Below, in pieces: positions 51,937 through 61,312 of a stretch of DNA of 64,000 bases. The position numbers and the translations under genes are program-made. The notes below the pieces were generated by a model. It worked only from the letters and a program-made list of their open reading frames with translations, was not told the origin of the DNA and did not search any database. Every line of letters begins with the position of its first letter. Within the stretch, counting starts at the first letter, position 1. Source of the DNA: JAFGSG01 sp964626055 (GTDB lineage Bacteria; Spirochaetota; UBA4802; JAFGDQ01); contig CAZVDF010000007.1 in assembly GCA_964626055.1 (NCBI GenBank), positions 1 through 64,000 on the forward strand. The letters are read 5' to 3'.

Positions 51937-52880
51937 TTTTTTAATATTTCTTCAAAATATCCGATCGTATTAACCAATCCGTCTTCAATTTTAACACGCG
52001 GCTCCCACATCAACTTTTCTTTTGCTTGCGTTATATCCGGTTTACGTCTTACCGGATCATCTTCCGGCAGCGGATTAAAAATAATTTTAGACCTTGAATT
52101 CGTTAATTCCAGAATTTTCTCGGCAAGCTCCAGAATTGTATTTTCAACCGGATTTCCCAGATTGACAGGGCCTGTAATATCGTCCGGAGCGTTCATCATA
52201 CCGATTATTCCTTTTACCATATCATCGACATAGCAAAACGATCTGGTCTGACTTCCATCGCCGTAAATAGTGATATCGTCGTTCTTCAACGCCTGAACAA
52301 TGAAATTGCTTACCACCCTGCCGTCATCCGGTTTCATCCTGGGGCCGTAAGTGTTAAATATCCTTACGACGCGTATGTTGACCCTGTTTTGCCTGTGATA
52401 ATCGAAGAAAAGGGTTTCCGCGCATCTCTTGCCTTCGTCGTAACAGGCCCTCTGCCCGATCGGATTAACACTGCCCCAGTAATCTTCCTTTTGCGGATGG
52501 ACGTCAGGATCGCCGTATACTTCGCTTGTGGAAGCCTGCAGGATCTTTGCTTTGACGCGTTTCGCTAGACCCAGCATATTTATCGATCCCATTACGTTTG
52601 TCTTAACGGTTTTGACCGGGTTATACCTGTAATGGACAGGAGATGCCGGACATGCAAGGTTATATATTTCATCGACCTCAAGGAAAATCGGGAATACGAT
52701 GTCGTGTCTGATCAGCTCCAATCTGTTATTGCCGGAGAGATGTGCGATATTATCCTTCAATCCTGTAAAAAAATTATCGATGCATATAACTTCGTGTCCC
52801 TGCTCAAGAAGGTGTTCGCAGAGATGCGATCCGATAAATCCGGCGCCGCCTGTTACCAGAATTCTTTTCTTAGTATTAAT
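51930..52880 (-). CDS. UDP-glucuronate decarboxylase (UXS-like SDR)
   Basis: A 316-residue extended SDR that would turn UDP-glucuronate into UDP-xylose. The cofactor motif is VTGGAGFIGSHLCEHL, followed by CIDNFFTGLKDN, and the catalytic YxxxK is in YDEGKRCAETLFFDY; STSEVYGDPDVHPQKEDYWG, the stretch that binds the sugar, is typical of UXS. The long frame reaches ATG at 52943 but would overlap the DUF218 gene and add 21 unusual residues. A good ribosome binding site, AAAGGAG, stands seven bases before an ATT codon at 52880, where homologues begin, so I propose ATT initiation here; the alternative is the ATG at 52943. Confidence 0.85.
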   Translation of the reverse strand: MNTKKRILVTGGAGFIGSHLCEHLLEQGHEVICIDNFFTGLKDNIAHLSGNNRLELIRHDIVFPIFLEVDEIYNLACPASPVHYRYNPVKTVKTNVMGSINMLGLAKRVKAKILQASTSEVYGDPDVHPQKEDYWGSVNPIGQRACYDEGKRCAETLFFDYHRQNRVNIRVVRIFNTYGPRMKPDDGRVVSNFIVQALKNDDITIYGDGSQTRSFCYVDDMVKGIIGMMNAPDDITGPVNLGNPVENTILELAEKILELTNSRSKIIFNPLPEDDPVRRKPDITQAKEKLMWEPRVKIEDGLVNTIGYFEEILKNY

Positions 52881-52902
52881 ATGCGGTCTCCTTTGATATA
52901 AA

Positions 52903-53661
52903 TCACAATATCGTATATTTGATATAATAAAATAATAAACCAATCGCTTCTCTTGCCGTAACAGCAGCTTGATTTAAGCTGCCGATATTAGGCAAAAAAT
53001 CATATATAGATAATACTTTATTTTTGCCGGTCGATATTCCGCATGAATGTATATAAATATCAAATCCGGTCTGTTTAAAAATAAATTCCGATCTTCTTAT
53101 ATGATAGGCGGAAGTTACGAGCAAGCCCTTTTTGTACCCTTTCTTTTTAAATATTTCTTTTACAAATAACGCATTTTCCACAGTGTCCCTGCTTGACCCT
53201 TCGATAATTATATCCTTCTCTTGTACTCCGAGGTCAACCAGAAATCTCTTTGCGACCGCAGCTTCGCTTACTTGGCCGGAAACAGTTCCTCCGCTTACGA
53301 TGATCGGAAGTCTGTATTTTTTATGAAGTCTTGCGGCATCCACAATGCGCACCATCATATCGGAGGAAGGAGCGCTTGTGCCTGTAATATCCGGTACGCC
53401 TTCAACGACGCCGCCTCCTAAAAGGATAACCGCATCCGCGGCGGGTTTGCCGTTATAAATGTTTTCTTTTTCGATTAAGTTCATTAAATTACCGCTCACA
53501 AAAGATATTGAAAGACAGTATAAAATGATCCCGACAAGCAGATTGAATTTTAAAATAAAATTCTTTTTTCTTATGCCGTAAGTTCCGGTAATAATTAAAA
53601 ATAAAATAAATATGCCCGGTACGGTAATAAAAGAGCTTATTATCTTTTTTAGTTCAAACAT
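52903..53661 (-). CDS. DUF218 (YdcF/ElyC-like) membrane protein
   Basis: A 252-residue protein with two N-terminal membrane helices (about 10-30 and 38-58) and a DUF218 domain with the marks AADAVILLGGGVVEG, PIIVSGGTVSGQ, ESSRDTVENALF-like IEGSSRDTVENALFVKEI and LLVTSAYHIRRSEFIFKQ. ElyC/YdcF relatives take part in cell-envelope carbohydrate metabolism, but the reaction is not settled. It lies 22 bases before the proposed UXS start and is probably co-transcribed, which fits a sugar-envelope role. Confidence 0.88.
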   Translation of the reverse strand: MFELKKIISSFITVPGIFILFLIITGTYGIRKKNFILKFNLLVGIILYCLSISFVSGNLMNLIEKENIYNGKPAADAVILLGGGVVEGVPDITGTSAPSSDMMVRIVDAARLHKKYRLPIIVSGGTVSGQVSEAAVAKRFLVDLGVQEKDIIIEGSSRDTVENALFVKEIFKKKGYKKGLLVTSAYHIRRSEFIFKQTGFDIYIHSCGISTGKNKVLSIYDFLPNIGSLNQAAVTAREAIGLLFYYIKYTIL

Positions 53662-53716
53662 AGATTTTTATAATTTAAACTTATTTCCAGAATATTAGGT
53701 GAATGCCGTCACTCTA

Positions 53717-54020
53717 CCCCCTATCCCCCAAAGGGGGCACCATCACTGAAACTTATATTTTGTTCTTTCAATAATAGAATTAAGGTTATTCATTATTTCT
53801 TTATGAATAGTTGATTTTTAATATTGTTTTGAAAGGATTATCATTCACTAACTCTTTTTTATTTATATAACTTTCAGAGTCTATGGATCTGAAAGTTATA
53901 AATTATAATTTTAACAGTAACAAACTCTCAAAGCAGATCCCCCCTCCGGCGACGGGCATAGATGCCCTAGTACCGGATGCGGACATGGATGTCCGCTTGC
54001 ATCCGGCTTGGTTAGGGGGC
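53717..54020. repeat. Structured GC-rich intergenic repeats
   Basis: The 429-base gap between the DUF218 and outer-membrane protein genes (both minus strand) holds a CCCCCTATCCCCCAAAGGGGG patch (about 53718-53738), a 12-bp perfect stem ATAACTTTCAGA/TCTGAAAGTTAT (53867-53899), and a clover-like cluster: GGGCATAGATGCCC (53954-53967), GCGGACATGGATGTCCGC (53979-53996) inside GGATGC/GCATCC, enclosed by CCCCCT/AGGGGG (53940-53945/54014-54019). No gene was seen. Confidence 0.55.
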
Positions 54021-54090
54021 TAAATGCATTTATAATATCTATATGTTAATTGATTTTTTTACTTTCCCCAACTTACCGGAATGACCTATA

Positions 54091-55458
54091 TTAAAAAATA
54101 ATTCCGGCAGTGACCAGAATATCGACAGCCCTGACAACGCCGTTATATTCTATTGTGTATTCCCCGTTTTTCCTGCCGAGATAAGTATTTATTGTAATGC
54201 CGGCTTTAAAGTCATTGATATTCTGATAATCCAATCCTCCGGACACAATATACGATTGATCGGTGATATTCATAATGCCGTTAAGATTGAATGTCAATTC
54301 TTCTATGAAAACTCTTTTTACGCTTGTAAATATCGCTGCATAATACCTTGATAAATAATTCGGTTCGTACAGACTGTTTCCGCGATCGTCTTTCCCGGTC
54401 AGGTAAAGCGTTTTCGGGCCGTATGTAAACGTATGAGAATTGCCTTCGTCATCTTCGATTGTCACAGGTTTATCAAAATAATAAATATTCGGATCATCAA
54501 TTATATTATTTGAATATCCCGCGCCATTGTAGAAAAATTCAAACTTGAGCGAATACCTTTTCGGGATGTCTTTCCCATCGAACTCCCTTCCGAAATCAAC
54601 CGATGCTTTCGGAATCCATTTATCCCTCTCCTGGTAGGTCTCCAGCCTGTTCCCGTCCGCGGTCCTTATTTTTCTGTAATTATTCCCCTGCGAACAGGAA
54701 GCTTCGCCTACGAGGTCCCAGCCGAAAATCCTTGTTGAAAAGTCATAGCCGTAGACCGGATAATAATGTTTTTTCCCCCATACTGAAAAAGCCATCTCCG
54801 TGTTGCCAAGCAAAAATTCAAGTTTATATGCTCCCCCGACATCGCTGGATTTTTCGGTTCTATTCATATCCGCAAAGCCGTACATATTAACCGATGTCCC
54901 GAAAGGTACTGTCATTTTTAATCCATATGTTCCCTCACGCGACTGTACACGGGTCAGGAACGGTGTCTTTTGTATATTAATTACATCGGTCGGATTCCAT
55001 AAATAGCAGCGCCCCCACCTCAGTACCTGCTTGCCAGCCCTGAAATAAACCGCTTTGTTAAAATTAAAATCCGCGAAGAGTTCCCGCAAATAAGCGTCTG
55101 TTTTCGATCTGTCAGGATGGTATTCCAGATCCGCGTTTGCAAATCCTTTATAATTGCCGGGAAGCCTGGCATCGAAATCCAGGTTCCCGAACATATACGG
55201 ATTAAACGTGTTATCCTTAGAGTCATTATGAAACAATGAATCCCGCGTTGCGCTGTATGGAAAAACGCTCATGATCTCTCCGGAAATCCCGACGGATTTT
55301 TTGTTTATCATATTTTCCATTTCCGGATTTACAGGCTTCTCCTCCTGAATAAAGGTATCGGGATTTGAGAAAATCTCGTTTTCATCCACATCGAATTTAC
55401 TTTGAGCATTGATTGCAGCCGGAAGAATCATCATTATCAGTAAAAATACGCATTTCAT
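54091..55458 (-). CDS. Outer-membrane beta-barrel protein (DUF1302-like)
   Basis: A 455-residue exported protein with signal peptide (about 1-18, ending INAQSK) and alternating beta-strand pattern ending in an aromatic-poor strand VDILVTAGIIF. The segment FRAGKQVLRWGRCYLWNPTD resembles the conserved region of DUF1302-type outer-membrane proteins. It is the last gene of the LolA-like/FtsX/ABC cluster, starting 11 bases after the LolA-like gene, so it may be the outer-membrane part of that export system. Function is unknown. Confidence 0.7.
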   Translation of the reverse strand: MKCVFLLIMMILPAAINAQSKFDVDENEIFSNPDTFIQEEKPVNPEMENMINKKSVGISGEIMSVFPYSATRDSLFHNDSKDNTFNPYMFGNLDFDARLPGNYKGFANADLEYHPDRSKTDAYLRELFADFNFNKAVYFRAGKQVLRWGRCYLWNPTDVINIQKTPFLTRVQSREGTYGLKMTVPFGTSVNMYGFADMNRTEKSSDVGGAYKLEFLLGNTEMAFSVWGKKHYYPVYGYDFSTRIFGWDLVGEASCSQGNNYRKIRTADGNRLETYQERDKWIPKASVDFGREFDGKDIPKRYSLKFEFFYNGAGYSNNIIDDPNIYYFDKPVTIEDDEGNSHTFTYGPKTLYLTGKDDRGNSLYEPNYLSRYYAAIFTSVKRVFIEELTFNLNGIMNITDQSYIVSGGLDYQNINDFKAGITINTYLGRKNGEYTIEYNGVVRAVDILVTAGIIF

Positions 55459-55469
55459 ATGTTGCCCCG

Positions 55470-56246
55470 CTATTTGCTCAAATTTTCCAGATAGGGTTTG
55501 GTAAAAAGATAATTATTTAATTTTTCAGTGGATATGCCGGATATCTCCACCAGGCTTTTATTTCCTTTTTCGAACTCGTCGATAAAAAGCGCTTCTATCC
55601 ATACGTATCGTCCGTCTATGATTGTATATTTTCTGAAATATGATGTCTGCATAAGAGTGCCCGACATCGAATGAGACAATTCCTTTAAAGGCAAAAAATT
55701 GTCTTTTCTGATCCAATAAGTTTTTTTAGGATAATCGACATCGTTGACTTTAGCTATGACTTCAAATCTGTATACCGGTATCTGTCCCAGCATTTCTTCT
55801 TTTATAATCTCTTTCCCGTCTTTGCCCTTTGCAGGTTCGTAAAGCTCCGTAAATTTACGCTTTTCAAAATCCTGTCCCCTGGCATTCGTTCCTCCTATGC
55901 TCTCATCGCGGTTTATATGCTGGAAAGTCCTTGTATTACGCCGGTACATCCAGAAATTCTCGCCGATGCGAAGATAACCGTTGCCCTTATCCGATTCCGG
56001 AGCCACCATCACGATCAAAAACGAATCATCCGAATCGCGGCGATAATAAAGCATCTCAATTTTTTTCATACCCTGGTCGACCTTCTGCTGGGTCACCTCG
56101 ACTTTCGCGCGAACGTCGGTCGTTATTTCCATTATGTATTCCACTTTTTTCATTAAATCAGTCACGGGCGGTTCCGCTGAGATTTCATCCGCAGCTGTTA
56201 TCGCATAAATTATGATTAAAAAAAATATTGATGTAATTTTATTCAT
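55470..56246 (-). CDS. LolA-like outer-membrane lipoprotein-sorting protein
   Basis: A 258-residue periplasmic protein with signal peptide (about 1-24) and a LolA-like half-barrel (DUF-type outer membrane lipoprotein-sorting family). Typical phrases are MVAPESDKGNGYLRIGENFW, MYRRNTRTFQHINRDESIGG and DFEKRKFTELYEPAKGKDG. Such proteins may carry lipid or lipoprotein across the periplasm for the neighbouring ABC system. It lies between the permeases and the outer-membrane gene, in one direction. Confidence 0.88.
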   Translation of the reverse strand: MNKITSIFFLIIIYAITAADEISAEPPVTDLMKKVEYIMEITTDVRAKVEVTQQKVDQGMKKIEMLYYRRDSDDSFLIVMVAPESDKGNGYLRIGENFWMYRRNTRTFQHINRDESIGGTNARGQDFEKRKFTELYEPAKGKDGKEIIKEEMLGQIPVYRFEVIAKVNDVDYPKKTYWIRKDNFLPLKELSHSMSGTLMQTSYFRKYTIIDGRYVWIEALFIDEFEKGNKSLVEISGISTEKLNNYLFTKPYLENLSK

Positions 56247-56317
56247 TGTCGTCGGCCTCTGTAATTATATATATGAATCCTTACGAGTCCTATCTTCAGA
56301 CCCGCTGCAAGCTCTTT

Positions 56318-58132
56318 TTATTCATAATGTCTTAAAGCGTCCGCCGCTGACATCGCGGCAGCTCTTCTGGCTGGGAAATACGCAGTGAGCGCTGCAATTA
56401 TGATGATTAACACGATATTAAAAATGATGCCTGTAACAGTCGGAAGAAAATGCAGATGCTGGTTCAGCAGCAGTATCCCCATAGGATTGTCCACAACATT
56501 GAATTTAATGAGAGATAACAGCCCCATGATAATAAATGAAAGTATTATGCCGGAAACAGCAGCGATGAACGTAAGGGATACTGTTTCGAGCATAAAGATT
56601 GAGCGGACATCTCTTTTCTGCATGCCGATCGCACGTATTGTGCCGATCTCGCGCGTACGCTCGCGAATGCTCATTCTAAGCGTATTAATTACACCGAGAA
56701 CTATTATGAAAAACAGAATGAGCACCGCGATAATAGTGATAAGATTAAGGGCGCCTTCGAGTTTCAGCACATCGCTCGCGGTTTCGTACATTGTATTAAC
56801 GTCAACAGTCGCAGCCTTGATCTTCTTCTTCGCGATCTGCGCCTCCTTCTTCTTTGCGTCGTCGGTCGTGGCGGTACGGTCAAGAAGTACCCATTCGTTG
56901 CCGAGGGCACTTTTAAAGGAAGCGTCATTCGGAGGGATAAACGCATTATCTTTATCCTTCACAAGATCAGGAAGATCAGCGTAGAAATTTTTATAAAATA
57001 ATGATTCATGCATGTATATTGTCCTGTCGCCCGTAGCCGGTGTTTCCGCAAATATCCCGTTTATTTTAAATGTAAAATTCGCATTTTTATCAGCGAATTT
57101 CGGCTTATAGCTTACCGATATCTTTGCGCCCGGGTAAGCGCCGACCGTGTAGGCAAGCTTCAGTCCTATCATAACTCCGTCTTTTGCGAGCACATCATCC
57201 ATTCTGCCCGCTGTAAGCCTGAAAGAATTGCGCAATATTTTTTTTGATTCATCATCAGCCATAAAAGGAAGGATAGTAGCTTTTACACCGGCTGGCCCGG
57301 TTAAAGTACCTGCGATAAACGCAGGGACCGGTTTTAAAACTTTGTGCAGCTTATCAGCCGTTCTCACGGCATCTCTTACAGGATCTTTAAGGATTATTTG
57401 GATGTTTCCGCATTCCTGAGCTCTGTAACCCATCATCCTTTTTATGTTTTTTAACTCAACGAACATGACACCCTGCATAAAAATATTGTCATTTGCCATA
57501 ATACCAACCACAACCATGTTAACAACCTGTCTCTGTCCGAAAACATTCCTGTACCTGATCCGGATGATGTCATTTAATTTTACATTCAAGGAACCGGCTA
57601 ACTGCTTGGAAAGTAACAATGGATTCTCAACATCCGTTCGGATAAGGTCTCTATATGATCCTTCAACGACATTGAAAGAAGCCATATATTTTTTCATAAG
57701 CTCATCGCTTACTATTTTTGACATATCTACACCGACAACAATAACATTCTCGGCTTTTCCGTTTCCTATTGCCTTGGTGAACATTGCTACAGCTTCATCG
57801 ATATCTTCGAGCAGGTCTTTATCCACATTTTTTTTGATCACACTTAAAAGCCATTCTTTATCCCTGAATATGGGGATCCTTCTGCCGCTTCCTTCGTTAA
57901 AATTAATACCAACATGGCCTGTCATGTAAACGACTATCTTATTGAACATTATATCGGAAACGCCGTGTGAAAAAGAATTTGCGGCAATAAGTATCATCAC
58001 TCCGAATGCCATTGCTGACCCGAGAAATATATTTCTACGCCTCTGGCGCAGGAGGTTCCTCAGACTTATAGTTAAAAGAAATTTTAAATGGCTTATTATA
58101 TTGCGCAAATTCATTATTAATGAAAATTTCAT
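56318..58132 (-). CDS. FtsX-type ABC permease 1 (LolC/E-like)
   Basis: A 604-residue membrane protein of the MacB/LolC/LolE type: one N-terminal helix (about 32-52), a large periplasmic MacB_PCD-like domain (about 60-430) and three C-terminal helices forming the FtsX domain (about 460-600), with MRERTREIGTIRAIGMQKRD-like SIRERTREIGTIRAIGMQKR next to them. The periplasmic domain is longer than in E. coli LolC. It starts one base after the other permease's stop. Movement of lipoproteins or lipids from the inner membrane is the probable task. Confidence 0.88.
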   Translation of the reverse strand: MKFSLIMNLRNIISHLKFLLTISLRNLLRQRRRNIFLGSAMAFGVMILIAANSFSHGVSDIMFNKIVVYMTGHVGINFNEGSGRRIPIFRDKEWLLSVIKKNVDKDLLEDIDEAVAMFTKAIGNGKAENVIVVGVDMSKIVSDELMKKYMASFNVVEGSYRDLIRTDVENPLLLSKQLAGSLNVKLNDIIRIRYRNVFGQRQVVNMVVVGIMANDNIFMQGVMFVELKNIKRMMGYRAQECGNIQIILKDPVRDAVRTADKLHKVLKPVPAFIAGTLTGPAGVKATILPFMADDESKKILRNSFRLTAGRMDDVLAKDGVMIGLKLAYTVGAYPGAKISVSYKPKFADKNANFTFKINGIFAETPATGDRTIYMHESLFYKNFYADLPDLVKDKDNAFIPPNDASFKSALGNEWVLLDRTATTDDAKKKEAQIAKKKIKAATVDVNTMYETASDVLKLEGALNLITIIAVLILFFIIVLGVINTLRMSIRERTREIGTIRAIGMQKRDVRSIFMLETVSLTFIAAVSGIILSFIIMGLLSLIKFNVVDNPMGILLLNQHLHFLPTVTGIIFNIVLIIIIAALTAYFPARRAAAMSAADALRHYE

Positions 58133-58133
58133 G

Positions 58134-59678
58134 TCATTCCCTCGCGATCGCGTCGAGCGGAGTAATGCTGTTCGCTACTTTTATAGGATAAATCGTCGTA
58201 ATAACTGTTACAAGCAAAAGCTGAATAATAACTATCAGCATGTCGAAAAAAGAAAGGAACGGCTTAAAGGTATCGCCTCCGTACAGGAGCTGGAGAAGAT
58301 CGTTACCGGTCGTAATTTCAAAAAGCGGAATAATGTTCACAATCAGTATTCCGAGTATAAATCCCAGTCCTCCGAATATTCCGGAAAGAATAACAGTTTC
58401 ACCGAAAAACATTTCGCTGATAAAATTTTTTCTAGCTCCAACTGCGCGCATCATCCCTATTTCAGTCGTTCTTTCTATTGCGGCCATCGTAAGCGTATTG
58501 ACAATAATGACAATTGCTACAAAGAATATCATCATAACAAATATAAAAAGTGCTCCTTTAATGATTACAGCCATATTGCCTATGAATCCGGTAGCTTTTT
58601 TCCATGTCACTGCGCGAATTTCCAGCTCGGCCTGCCTGAATTTCGCGTTAAGTTCATCAATCGATTTCTCAAGCCTTCCGCTGTCCTTAAGTTTCACGAA
58701 AACGCAATTATACATTCCGCTTTCAAGATCAATTCCGGTCTGGGTAGTAAGCTTTTTTTTCTTGAAATTAATCGAACCGACATCCGAAGTACCGACATCG
58801 CGTACAAAAAAAGCATCCTTTCCGAACATTGAATCCAGATTGTCGCTCTCAGCCGCGAGCAGCTTTTGTTTGTCCTTTGATATGTCTGCTGCAAGATCTG
58901 AAGCTGAAAAATAACCCATACAGTTGCGATACGACTCGATATCCATTATCGAAAAATGTCCCCAGAAAGTATTGAGCGCCTTGAATTTGATTATTCCCTT
59001 AATACCAAGACGGATATCCGAAGTTGCTGAATCGTCTCTGTAGCCCATAAATACAGCGTTTGTTTTTAATGATAATTCATTTTTATAATGTTTCGCATCT
59101 TCCGTTAAATTATTCTCATTTAATCCCGCATTCTCGGGTATCAGCCAGACGTTCATCCGCATGTAAAGCTCGTCGCGCCAATAACTCGGTATGAGCACTC
59201 CAGGTTCATCGTCATTAAGAAGACGGCCCTCAATCGGATATATATTATTTTTAAAGATCTTTTTATATTCTTTAAAATCCACCCCAATTATATACATGTA
59301 CCAGGGGTCTCCGTCATTCTCACTAAGCATCATGGCCATGTTTTTACCGACAGGAATAAAGGAATCGATGTAAGATTCTTTGATCAATATGCTTTTGATC
59401 TCTTTATAATTCGGAATCGTGTTTATTATTCCACCGTACATTTTGAAAAGTATATTATCGGATCTTTCCTTGCTCGAAATGATAGCAATATCGCCCATAA
59501 AGCCGTTAATTATATTCGACTCAATGCCCTCGTTCATCCCGGATATAACGCCATTCCCGAGCGTCATTAACAGCGCTCCGAGAAAAAGTATAACCCCTAT
59601 TATAAGGCTTTTCCCTTTATGTCTTTTAATGTTTCTCCACGCAATTTTTAAGATCAGTTCCATCGGGTTAACCCTCAA
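58134..59678 (-). CDS. FtsX-type ABC permease 2 (LolC/E-like)
   Basis: A 514-residue permease of the same architecture: N-terminal helix (about 25-45) after the coupling sequence ILKIAWRNIKRHKGKSLIIG, periplasmic domain (about 50-375) and three helices at the end with MAAIERTTEIGMMRAVGARK. It is the partner of permease 1 and overlaps the ATPase gene by 11 bases, so a heterodimeric LolCDE-like complex is expected. Confidence 0.88.
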   Translation of the reverse strand: MRVNPMELILKIAWRNIKRHKGKSLIIGVILFLGALLMTLGNGVISGMNEGIESNIINGFMGDIAIISSKERSDNILFKMYGGIINTIPNYKEIKSILIKESYIDSFIPVGKNMAMMLSENDGDPWYMYIIGVDFKEYKKIFKNNIYPIEGRLLNDDEPGVLIPSYWRDELYMRMNVWLIPENAGLNENNLTEDAKHYKNELSLKTNAVFMGYRDDSATSDIRLGIKGIIKFKALNTFWGHFSIMDIESYRNCMGYFSASDLAADISKDKQKLLAAESDNLDSMFGKDAFFVRDVGTSDVGSINFKKKKLTTQTGIDLESGMYNCVFVKLKDSGRLEKSIDELNAKFRQAELEIRAVTWKKATGFIGNMAVIIKGALFIFVMMIFFVAIVIIVNTLTMAAIERTTEIGMMRAVGARKNFISEMFFGETVILSGIFGGLGFILGILIVNIIPLFEITTGNDLLQLLYGGDTFKPFLSFFDMLIVIIQLLLVTVITTIYPIKVANSITPLDAIARE

Positions 59679-60342
59679 TCAATCCGTCTTTTATTTTGAC
59701 TATATCCTGGGCGTATTTTAAAACATGCTCATCATGCGTTGAGAAGATAAACGTTGTCTTTTCGATCTCGTTCATTTTTTTCATGAGCTCAAGGATCTGA
59801 GAGCCGGTAACCGAATCGAGATTCGCGGTAGGTTCGTCGGCAAGCACGATGTCCGGATTGGTCACGAGCGCGCGCGCGATCGCGACCCGCTGGCGCTGCC
59901 CGCCTGAGAGCTCCGCCGGCCTGTGTTCCGCGTACTCGCTTAGCCCGACTTCATCTATAAGCTTTTCTGCCCTCTTCCTTATCTCTGTCCTGGACTGGTC
60001 CTTCATCAGCAGCAGGGGGAACTCAACATTCTCGATAACGTTCAGCACGGGAATAAGATTGAAAGTCTGAAAAATAAATCCTATCTTATGCAGGCGAAGA
60101 TCCGTAACCTCCCTGTCAGTCAATGCGGTTATCTCGGTGTCGTGAACTTTAACGCTTCCTTCCGTGGCGAAATCAATGCATCCGATTATATTCAAAAGCG
60201 TGGTTTTCCCGCTGCCGGACGGGCCGACAATGCTCATGAACTCGCCTTCGCGTATTGCAAGATCGATTCCCCTCAGCGCGCGGACGGTTGTTTCTCCAAG
60301 AGCATAATTCTTTTTTAAGCCTTTTATCTCTATTATATCCAC
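59668..60342 (-). CDS. LolD/MacB-type ABC ATPase
   Basis: A 224-residue ATPase with Walker A GPSGSGKTT, Q-loop IGFIFQTFNLIPVLNVIENV, signature LSGGQRQRVAIARALVTNP, Walker B IVLADEPTANLDS and the switch FSTHDEHVLKYA. These are the marks of the LolD/MacB group that powers FtsX-type permeases without moving substrate through a membrane channel. First gene of the five-gene export operon; about 95 bases separate it from the CPBP protease gene upstream. Confidence 0.93.
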   Translation of the reverse strand: MDIIEIKGLKKNYALGETTVRALRGIDLAIREGEFMSIVGPSGSGKTTLLNIIGCIDFATEGSVKVHDTEITALTDREVTDLRLHKIGFIFQTFNLIPVLNVIENVEFPLLLMKDQSRTEIRKRAEKLIDEVGLSEYAEHRPAELSGGQRQRVAIARALVTNPDIVLADEPTANLDSVTGSQILELMKKMNEIEKTTFIFSTHDEHVLKYAQDIVKIKDGLIEG

Positions 60343-60436
60343 AGTAGTCTCCTGTAATTAAAATTATAACTATATATTCAACAAATTCCAGGGCAAAATT
60401 TACACTCACTAAATACCTGAAAGGATATATCCTGTA

Positions 60437-61099
60437 TTAAATATTCAATTTCGGCATGATTTCGGAAAAACTGATTAAATCGATAACATAATGAGCGAAC
60501 AGAGAAGGCAATATCGAGTCTGTCCTTATGACGGAAATCATTGCGAAAACACCCCAGACAGCCGTTGTAAAAACAGGCACAATACCGACCGACCAGTGTA
60601 TTAATCCGAAAACAATCGAGGAAATAATTATTATCCTTGTATTATTAACTGTTTTTTCTTTAAAATACGAATACCAGTATCCCCTGAATATCAATTCTTC
60701 GGTCAGGGCGACTATTATCAGTCCGAAAGTAAGATCGACTATTCTGCCGACCGGTCCGTCATATTTGGGGTAATTAAAAAAATAAATTTTAGGAACAATT
60801 TTTAATAATATTTCCTCCAGGATGAAAAATACTGCCGATCCGATAAATACGAGACATAACGACCAGAGTATGAACGCCTTAACGGACAATTTGTTCAATT
60901 TAAGAAAAGAGATATCTATTATCTTAACCTTAAATAAATACAGGATTATAACGATGGATATTGCTCTGAACAAATAATCTGCTGCGAGATACTGTGTTAT
61001 TGTACCGGTAAAAATAAACACAAAATCGTTGAATAAATATATTGCCGCAAGTATATAGAAAAAATACGATTTAATGTATTCTGATTTTATTTTATTCAT
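60437..61099 (-). CDS. CPBP-family intramembrane metalloprotease
   Basis: A 220-residue membrane protein with about six to seven hydrophobic segments and the CPBP (Abi) motifs EELIFRGYWYSYF and FGLIHWSVG and a final His/Asp pair near FAHYVIDLISF. These form the metal site of prokaryotic Rce1-like proteases. Substrates may be peptides or membrane proteins; none is evident. It is divergent from the Smr gene across an intergenic dyad. Confidence 0.85.
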   Translation of the reverse strand: MNKIKSEYIKSYFFYILAAIYLFNDFVFIFTGTITQYLAADYLFRAISIVIILYLFKVKIIDISFLKLNKLSVKAFILWSLCLVFIGSAVFFILEEILLKIVPKIYFFNYPKYDGPVGRIVDLTFGLIIVALTEELIFRGYWYSYFKEKTVNNTRIIIISSIVFGLIHWSVGIVPVFTTAVWGVFAMISVIRTDSILPSLFAHYVIDLISFSEIMPKLNI

Positions 61100-61182
61100 C
61101 TGGATGCACTGATACTCATAATTACCGGAAATACATTCGTTATTCGTACAGCCGGGATATCCCCGTGACGGGCAATAAGTTT

Positions 61183-61228
61183 AAATTGACAAAGTTTAAG
61201 ATCGCATTTAAAGTGAGATTGTCAATTT
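61183..61228. promoter_or_regulatory. Divergent-promoter dyad
   Basis: AAATTGACAA (61183-61192) and TTGTCAATTT (61219-61228) form a perfect 10-bp inverted repeat, placing a TTGACA -35-like box on each strand between the divergent CPBP and Smr genes. The -10 boxes are poor. Confidence 0.35.
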
Positions 61229-61312
61229 CTTTTTAAAAGCCGTTTCGAAATAGTTACCGCTTTGTATATTCAACGGTATTTGCTGCAATTTGTTTCTATA
61301 CCCGGACCAGAT

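Noticed and set aside
53718..53738. CCCCCTATCCCCCAAAGGGGG as a terminator
   Set aside because: There is no T-run on either strand at the expected distance; it looks like a short GC patch left from a repeat.
57942..58832. Long frame antisense to the FtsX permease genes
   Set aside because: It spans the junction of two clear permease genes on the other strand and has low-complexity random-like protein.
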